From Reticulomyxa filosa (Eukaryota > Foraminifera > Reticulomyxidae), in assembly GCA_000512085.1 (NCBI GenBank), contig ASPP01006551.1, positions 1 through 21,456 of the forward strand: a DNA stretch of 21,456 nucleotides. The letters are read 5' to 3'. The notes under the pieces are model-generated. The model was not told where the DNA came from. It worked only from the letters and a program-made list of their open reading frames with translations, and made no database searches. A program made the translations under genes and the position numbers. Positions 19,030 through 21,456 of the stretch are shown here, one piece after another. Position 1 is the stretch's first letter; each line of letters begins with the position of its first letter.

Positions 19030-20167
19030 TTTCTACACTTAAACCGTTTTTTAAAAAATTTAACACAATACTCAACTTGGGAAGCAATGACCACAGAAAC
19101 ACGACGATACTGAGAAAAAAGACAAATGCAAAAAAAATGCACAAGAAAATTGCATTTGCTCTATTCATTTAATTATTTGCAGGGATCTTTTTTTTTTATT
19201 CAAAAACTCCTTGAACTGTTTTTAAAAGTAAACACAGTTTTTGCAGTAGCAATTAACATAATCATTTTCAACATAGCGATACCACCACTAAATAAGACAT
19301 TGCTTAAATGCAATTTTTTTGTACAACAAAGCACAGTGTTCTAGAATGTGCCCTTTTTTGTAATCAATGAAGTGCATAATTGTGGGCTACTTGGGCTCAG
19401 TACGAAGCAAGTACATATTCTAGGCACAGCTGTAACTGTTTTATCTTCACAGAATTGATTTGCGTCGTGTTTTTACTTTTTTTTATTTTTTATTTTTAAT
19501 CGAGAACTTTTTGGCAGTTGCATGACTTTAACGATCAAGCAACGGTTGAGCACTAGGAAGTGTAGAGAAGCTCACTGAACTTAGAAGGCTCCTTTTTATC
19601 AAAACTTGCATATTTACTTTTATTTTACCCTCTTTCCTTTGCGTGTTTTATTTTTGTCATTTTTCTTGATTTGATTTGATTTGTTTTCTTTTACTGAAAA
19701 TGGCTCGAATGAGCACTTTTTCGTATTACACTTAGTCCTCAGTGACAGCTTGTCGTTACTCTTCTTGAAAAAACAAAGAATTTCTTACCCTTTCGTGGCG
19801 GAATATCGTAGAGTGACTTCACAGTTTTTGTTGTTTGTAAACTCAGCCAGTACCTAAGCAGATAATAAAAATTAACATTTTTAAAACATATTTACCAATT
19901 CAAAATTTAAGAATCGACAACAGCGGTAAGTTTAAATACCTGATAAATGTCTAACTTCTGTCAAAATTTTCAAGAAAGGGAAGGTGTTGACTTTTGTTTC
20001 ACGTATTTCCTCATTTTTATTTAAATAAATTTTTTAATTCATCAGTACGTGTAGATATTATTTCAAAAAATGACGACTTTCATGAAATTACAAAGGTTAA
20101 GGAGCACTTCGAAGTTTTTTTGCGGTTGATTTCATTTTGAAGTTTTCTTCACAAAAACCAAAAGAAA
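19030..20167. other. Divergent intergenic region, no gene recognised
   Basis: 1.1 kb between the VTT-domain gene start and the E2 gene start, presumably holding both promoters. The stretch at about 19370-19860 is less AT-rich than other intergenic DNA here and could hide a non-coding RNA, but I could not match it to U1, U2, U5 or U6 snRNA or to a tRNA. A 72-codon plus-strand frame at 19126-19344 is Phe/Leu/Asn-rich and looks accidental. Confidence 0.45.
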
Positions 20168-21400
20168 ATGGCTGATCAAAGGAAAAAGTTTATGCGTGTG
20201 AAACGTATTGCGCAAGAACTGAAGGAAATGGCGAAAAACACTAATTACGACGTACGTGAACAAAACCTCTTTTAACGCGTGGCTTTTTTTTTTTTTTGAA
20301 CAAATAGAAATGAAATAAGACAATTAGATAACCAAAACAAAAGATTTACTTAGAAAAAGCGAATGAGTTTGATACCGTGCTTGTGGTAATGCCTGGACCG
20401 TCAGAGAGCCTTTACGAAGGTGGTTATTACATAATCCGAATCCACTTTGGTCCTGATTATCCGTATAAATCACCCTCTGTTGGCATTCTAAACAAAATAT
20501 ATCATCCCAACGTTGACTGGGGTATTTTTTTATTATTTATTTATTTATTTTTTTTTTGCTGTATTCAGTTGTAATTGAGCTTTGGTGCCCCTTTTTGGAT
20601 TTTTCTGTTTTGGTGCAAAGGGGTCATTGTATGTGTGCTTTTTTTGTTTTAACAGCACAAACACGCACCTCAACATACATAAAAAAAAAAGATAATAATA
20701 ATAAACTAACATAAAATAAATAAACATATAAATGTTTATATACACACACATATAAAAAATATATATACATGTATAACAATGACATTTAACAACATGGAAA
20801 AAAAACAAGGCAGCGGAAGTGTGTGCTTAAATGCGCTAAATCATGACTGGAAAGAGTGTTATACATTGTACCAGATGATGACGACCTTATTACCTTATTT
20901 ACTACGTACCCCAAATGGTAGTGACCCATTGAACCAAGAAGCAGGATCGATGTGTGAAAACTCTCCCAATGAATATGCATCACGTGTGAAAGAAATGGTG
21001 AAGAAATATGCACTTTTGCATCAACTGGAACCACTGTTGAAATCCACACACGACTGGAGAACAAAGCAATCATACCGTTGTTCCGCCACTTCTTCCACTT
21101 CTTTTTTTTTTTCTTCTTCTTCTTCTTCTGCTTCTGCTTCGTCATCAAAAGAAAAATCAGGGAACGAACACGCAGCTGAAAAAAAGCAAAGCGCAATGGG
21201 AACAAAACATGCGTCATCGTCATCGCCCACCAATCAAAAAACGCAAATGGCGAACGACAGTGATGACGGCATCGATGACAACGCTTTATTAGATTCTTCC
21301 GACAGTGACAACGACAACAACAAGGACAGCAAAAACAAGAACAGTAAAGCCAAGTCCAATGCCAGTCCAATGAATGGTGTCAGTCGTGTCGCCACAGACG
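20168..21400 (+). CDS. UBE2H-like ubiquitin-conjugating enzyme E2, 3' truncated
   Basis: Exons are 20168-20255, 20354-20521 and 20810-21400; the last ends at a phase 1 donor (GTAAAA), so the gene continues beyond the window. The product is an E2 that takes ubiquitin from E1 on a cysteine and passes it to E3s or substrates. Visible marks are helix 1 ([18 protein letters not shown]), [14 protein letters not shown], the [18 protein letters not shown] strand block, HPN at residues 80-82, catalytic Cys91 in GSVCLNAL nine residues after HPN, then [27 protein letters not shown] and a final helix. The PS(V/I)G..NKI(Y/F)HPN and SDPLN pattern is closest to UBE2H (yeast Ubc8). After the fold (about residue 155) comes a tail of more than 125 Ser, Asn, Asp and Lys-rich residues with a Phe-Phe-Phe/Ser run. 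All joins are phase 1 and restore conserved residues. Confidence 0.9.
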
Positions 21401-21456
21401 GTAAAAAATTTATTTTATGTAAAACGAACTTAATTAATTTTTTTTTTTTTTTTTTT

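Noticed and set aside
19126-19344. 72-codon plus-strand frame
   Set aside because: Hydrophobic residues arise from T runs, and there is no family resemblance or neighbouring exon.
19380-19860. Possible snRNA or tRNA in the less AT-rich intergenic stretch
   Set aside because: I compared it by eye with U1, U2, U5 and U6 landmarks and tRNA T-loop consensus and found no convincing match.
20786-21370. 194-codon minus-strand frame opposite the E2 gene
   Set aside because: Antisense of the Ser/Asp-rich E2 tail; the plus strand carries the HPN motif and catalytic Cys.

Overview
The window is nuclear DNA of an AT-rich, intron-rich unicellular eukaryote. Genes are broken by mostly short introns (about 38-290 bp). 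Coding stretches carry Asn, Ser and Lys runs, and non-coding DNA is full of long A or T homopolymers. TAA, TAG and TGA all serve as stops, so the standard code is used. The style (poly-Asn tracts, homopolymers beside splice sites, an orphan 7TM protein) fits a rhizarian such as a foraminiferan, but this taxonomic guess is inference only. No prokaryotic operons, CRISPR arrays, rRNA or tRNA were found.

Layout: (1) 1-3016, plus strand, 5'-truncated gene for a low-complexity/coiled-coil protein. (2) 4022-5927, minus strand, a seven-exon coiled-coil gene with a homopolymer frameshift. (3) 5928-9109, a 3.2 kb very AT-rich desert holding a 661 bp inverted-repeat element (arms about 175 bp, near 95% identical by eye) and, just beyond it, a sequence like the end of a Tc1/mariner transposon. 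(4) 9110-11541, minus, a SAM-domain plus four-C2H2-finger protein. (5) 11730-12112, plus, a tentative small two-exon gene. (6) 12402-13660, minus, a seven-transmembrane orphan. (7) 14209-15655, plus, a monoacylglycerol-lipase-like hydrolase. (8) 16001-17842, minus, a phosphate-transporter-like MFS protein. (9) 18327-19029, minus, an intronless TMEM41-type VTT-domain protein with a homopolymer frameshift. (10) 20168-21400 onward, plus, the 5' part of a UBE2H-like ubiquitin-conjugating enzyme.

The genes are not an evident functional cluster. They are ordinary eukaryotic neighbours (lipid turnover, transport, ubiquitination, membrane scrambling, transcription-like zinc fingers). I see no convincing new multi-gene system. 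The points most worth a second look are the inverted-repeat element, the two homopolymer frameshifts in otherwise well-formed genes, A-rich 3' splice sites and the SAM/zinc-finger combination. Exon joins were worked out by hand from reading-frame phase and protein continuity; those without a conserved domain across the junction are less certain.
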